A stretch of 64,000 nucleotides of DNA from Corallococcus coralloides DSM 2259 (GTDB lineage: Bacteria > Myxococcota > Myxococcia > Myxococcales > Myxococcaceae), in NCBI RefSeq assembly GCF_000255295.1, contig NC_017030.1, positions 8,034,328 through 8,098,327 of the forward strand, read 5' to 3'. Of the stretch, positions 62,013 through 64,000 are shown piece after piece; the stretch's first letter is position 1, and each line of letters starts with the position of its first letter. Position numbers and translations under genes: made by a program. Below the pieces are notes generated by a model that saw only the letters and a list, made by a program, of their open reading frames with translations, was not told where the DNA came from and did not search any database.

Positions 62013-63104
62013 TCACCCCGTGGGGCGGTAGCCCGGCATGAGGAAGTTGTCGTGGTCCGCGTACGCCGGCGCGTCCGCCTCACCGGTGAACGCGCGCAGG
62101 ATGCAGTACTCCGGATAGGACGCCTGGACGGTGATCTGATCCCCCACCTGGAGGACCACGTCGCCGTTCGGGTGCAGCGTCTCCTCTTCGCCCCGGATGA
62201 GCGACAGGGCCAGCCCGCCGAAGCGGTCGCGCACCTGGGAGATGTTCATCCCCGGCAGCCCTTCGCGCACCACGAACAGCGACACCACCATCAGGTGCTT
62301 GCCAATGCGGAACGAGTGGACGAGCCGCGGATCCAACGCCGCCAGCGCCATGGCGGGCGCGGCCAGCGAGGAGCTGGACAGGGCCTCCGCCTTGAACGTG
62401 TCGCGCACCTTCGCGCCCAGGTCGTCGTCGAACAGGCGGATGACCACGCGGATGCCGGGGTTCAGCCGCCGCGCGTCCAGCGCGATGTTCAGGTTCGCCA
62501 GGTCGTCGTCCGTGGCGCAGACGATGGCGGACGCCTTCTTCACGTGCGTGCGCGGCAGGCACAGCGGGCTGCGCGTGTCGTCGATGAGCAGCGGGATGTT
62601 CTCGTCGCGCAGCGCGGACACGAACGTCGCGTCCTCGCGCTTCTCCACCACGACGACGTCCTTGCCCATCTCCCGCAGCTGCGTCACCACGCGGTAGCCC
62701 ACGCGTCCCGCGCCGCACACCACGACGTGGCCCTTCATCGTTTCGGACACCACGGAGACCCACTCCTTGTCGTTCTTGTGCCGCGCGAAGAAGAGGTACG
62801 CGAAGCGCACCACGCCATCCACCACCAGCGCGATGCTGACCGGCGGGATGAGGATGTTGAGCGACTCCACGAACCAGTCGGCCACGTAGGGCAGCGACGG
62901 CTGGCCGAAGAGCAGGAAGTAGACGTGGTGCAGCGCCTCTCCATAGGAGATGCGGTCCCCGTCCGGTCCCACGTAGCGCCAGTGGTACAGCGCCGGACCC
63001 ACCCCGAAGATGACCGCCGCGAGCAGCAACGTGCTGCGGAACCTCCGCGACAGCGCGCGCAGGTACCGCAGGTCCATCATCAGGCGCGCGGCCGGGCTCT
63101 TCAT
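62013..63104 (-). CDS. RCK (TrkA-N/TrkA-C) protein with membrane anchor
   Basis: A 363-residue protein with two or three N-terminal membrane helices (about 22-120), then a TrkA-N Rossmann domain with VVVCGAGRVGYRVV, and a TrkA-C domain (about 270-345). The arrangement is like bacterial K+ channel subunits, but the helical part has no TVGYG-type filter; the pore-loop place reads FGQPSLPYVADWFVESL. It could be a regulatory subunit or a channel with unusual selectivity. The RCK domain usually binds NAD(H) or nucleotides. It lies 12 bp downstream of tatC on the same strand. Confidence 0.82.
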   Translation of the reverse strand: MKSPAARLMMDLRYLRALSRRFRSTLLLAAVIFGVGPALYHWRYVGPDGDRISYGEALHHVYFLLFGQPSLPYVADWFVESLNILIPPVSIALVVDGVVRFAYLFFARHKNDKEWVSVVSETMKGHVVVCGAGRVGYRVVTQLREMGKDVVVVEKREDATFVSALRDENIPLLIDDTRSPLCLPRTHVKKASAIVCATDDDLANLNIALDARRLNPGIRVVIRLFDDDLGAKVRDTFKAEALSSSSLAAPAMALAALDPRLVHSFRIGKHLMVVSLFVVREGLPGMNISQVRDRFGGLALSLIRGEEETLHPNGDVVLQVGDQITVQASYPEYCILRAFTGEADAPAYADHDNFLMPGYRPTG

Positions 63105-63116
63105 GCGCGGGGGAGT

Positions 63117-64000
63117 CTACGCCGCCGGGGTGATGTCCGTGGAGGCTTCCGCCTTCGAACGGCGCTTCTCGATGAGCCACACCGCCAGCACGCCCAGCTC
63201 GTAGCAGAGCAGCATGGGGCCGGCCATGAGCGACAGGTTCACCACGTCACCCGTGGGCGTCAGGATCGCCGCCGCGATGAGGCACACCACGAACGCGTGG
63301 CGCTGGTAGCGGATGAGGAAGCTCGACTGCACCACCCCGACGATGCCCAACAGCGCCATCACCAGCGGCAGCTCGAAGATGACGCCGAAGGCGAGGATGA
63401 GCAGCAGCACCAGCGACAGCTGCTCGTTCATGGTCAGCATGGGCCGCGTCCAGCGCGCGGCCTCCGCTTCGGCGTGCCCCTTCGCCAGCTCCTTCTGCAG
63501 CCGCCACAGGCCGGACATCTCCTCGGCGCGCGTGGGCGCCACGCCCGCGAGCAGGCTGGCCGCCTGGTCCATGGCGGCCTCCGACGCGACGTAGTCCTGC
63601 TTGCCGAAGGCCGTCACCGCCTCCACGCGCTTCTCCACCGCCTGGCGCAGCACGCCGCGCGCGGAGACCCCCAGCCCGTCCGCCGCCGCGTCCAGCAGGT
63701 CACCCAGGCCCTTGAGGCGCGCGGTGAGCTCCACGCTCTTCGCGGTCGCCACCTCCGGGTCCTTCACCTGTCCTTCACCGGCCGCCGTCAGCGCGGCGCT
63801 GGTCTCCTTGGCCACGTGGCCGGCGCGCTCCACTTCTCCAATGCGCAGGAAGCGCAGCGCGTCCTCGCCGCCCATGCGCGCGGTGTCCATGCGCTGCTCC
63901 AGGGCGAGCGTCTCCTCCTCGTTGAGGAGGAACTTGAACATGGAGGGCAGCACCAGGAAGTAGCAGAACAGCGCGCCCACGATGAACGCGACGGAGCCCA
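63117..64000 (-). CDS. tatC: Sec-independent translocase TatC, partial, with large periplasmic insertion
   Basis: C-terminal part of TatC; the N terminus lies beyond the window edge. The third membrane helix (GSVAFIVGALFCYFLVLPSM) and the fourth (LILAFGVIFELPLVMALLG, with the conserved Glu) are separated by about 150 residues instead of about 20. The insertion is helical and charged (MDTARMGGEDALRFLRIGE, KSVELTARLKGLGDLLDAA, EEMSGLWRLQKELAKGHAE). Helices five and six (AFVVCLIAAAILTPTGDVVN, LLCYELGVLAVWLIE) are normal. TatC forms the twin-arginine signal receptor; the insertion would lie in the periplasmic loop. Genes for TatA/TatB may be just outside. Confidence 0.9.
   Translation of the reverse strand, partial: GSVAFIVGALFCYFLVLPSMFKFLLNEEETLALEQRMDTARMGGEDALRFLRIGEVERAGHVAKETSAALTAAGEGQVKDPEVATAKSVELTARLKGLGDLLDAAADGLGVSARGVLRQAVEKRVEAVTAFGKQDYVASEAAMDQAASLLAGVAPTRAEEMSGLWRLQKELAKGHAEAEAARWTRPMLTMNEQLSLVLLLILAFGVIFELPLVMALLGIVGVVQSSFLIRYQRHAFVVCLIAAAILTPTGDVVNLSLMAGPMLLCYELGVLAVWLIEKRRSKAEASTDITPAA

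Overview
The window is about 70% GC, and almost every codon has G or C in third position. The gene content points to a myxobacterium of the Myxococcus/Corallococcus/Cystobacter group: two sigma-54 enhancer-binding regulators, a 1.2-kb-plus Ser/Thr kinase fused to an ATPase, an RpoH-like sigma factor, many lipoproteins with Asp/Gly/Thr-rich linkers, and paired VWA/DUF4159 proteins. I assign the genus by inference only. I see no rRNA, tRNA, CRISPR array, insertion sequence or prophage, so this looks like ordinary chromosome.

Layout. (1) 1-6.7 kb: an NtrC-type regulator, then a porin/acetyl-CoA synthetase/DUF485/acetate-symporter operon with a sigma-54 promoter, upstream dyad and rho-independent terminator. 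(2) 6.7-19.8 kb: hydrolase, DUF4239-like protein, K+ channel, orphan DNA methyltransferase, Cu/Zn superoxide dismutase, the VWA/DUF4159 pair, small membrane proteins, a duplicated beta-sandwich protein, an unusual ketosynthase and a lipoprotein. (3) 19.9-28 kb: sigma factor, DEAD-box helicase with three RNA-binding modules, XRE regulator, glutamate dehydrogenase, threonine dehydratase, metalloprotease. (4) 28.2-34 kb: one 1919-residue protein made of three families of Trp/Asp/Glu/Ala repeats with a conserved C-terminal domain. (5) 34-38 kb: YceI and LigB-type dioxygenase genes divergent from a XylR-type sigma-54 activator, then a rhomboid-like protein. (6) 38-46.7 kb: small proteins, thiolase, DsbA-like isomerase, the giant kinase and a trypsin-like protease. 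(7) 46.7-53.7 kb: response regulator, P5C dehydrogenase, aldose epimerase, P450, esterase-like lipoproteins, GST. (8) 53.8-59.3 kb: methionine operon metY-metX-(degenerate aspartokinase/homoserine dehydrogenase). (9) 59.3-64 kb: lytic transglycosylase, SRPBCC protein with a histone-like tail, metallo-beta-lactamase-fold lipoprotein, RCK protein and a partial tatC.

The most exciting candidate is the leader of the methionine operon (53780-54119). A perfect TTGACA element precedes a 24-codon ORF whose middle reads MCMCSM. Four alternating complementary segments follow (GGGTGGGC / GCCCACCC / TCGGTGGGC / GCCCACCGA) that can form mutually exclusive 1:2, 2:3 and 3:4 helices, and then a C-rich, G-poor stretch before metY. 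This is the architecture of a ribosome-mediated attenuator sensing methionine/cysteine supply, and I do not know of one described in myxobacteria.

Other notable points are two sigma-54 promoter matches, each beside an enhancer-binding-protein gene with helically phased sites upstream and each placing the inferred start of transcription only 5-6 nt before the ATG; the giant repeat protein; a TatC with a roughly 150-residue loop between two membrane helices; and several proteins whose fold is clear but whose catalytic residues are missing.
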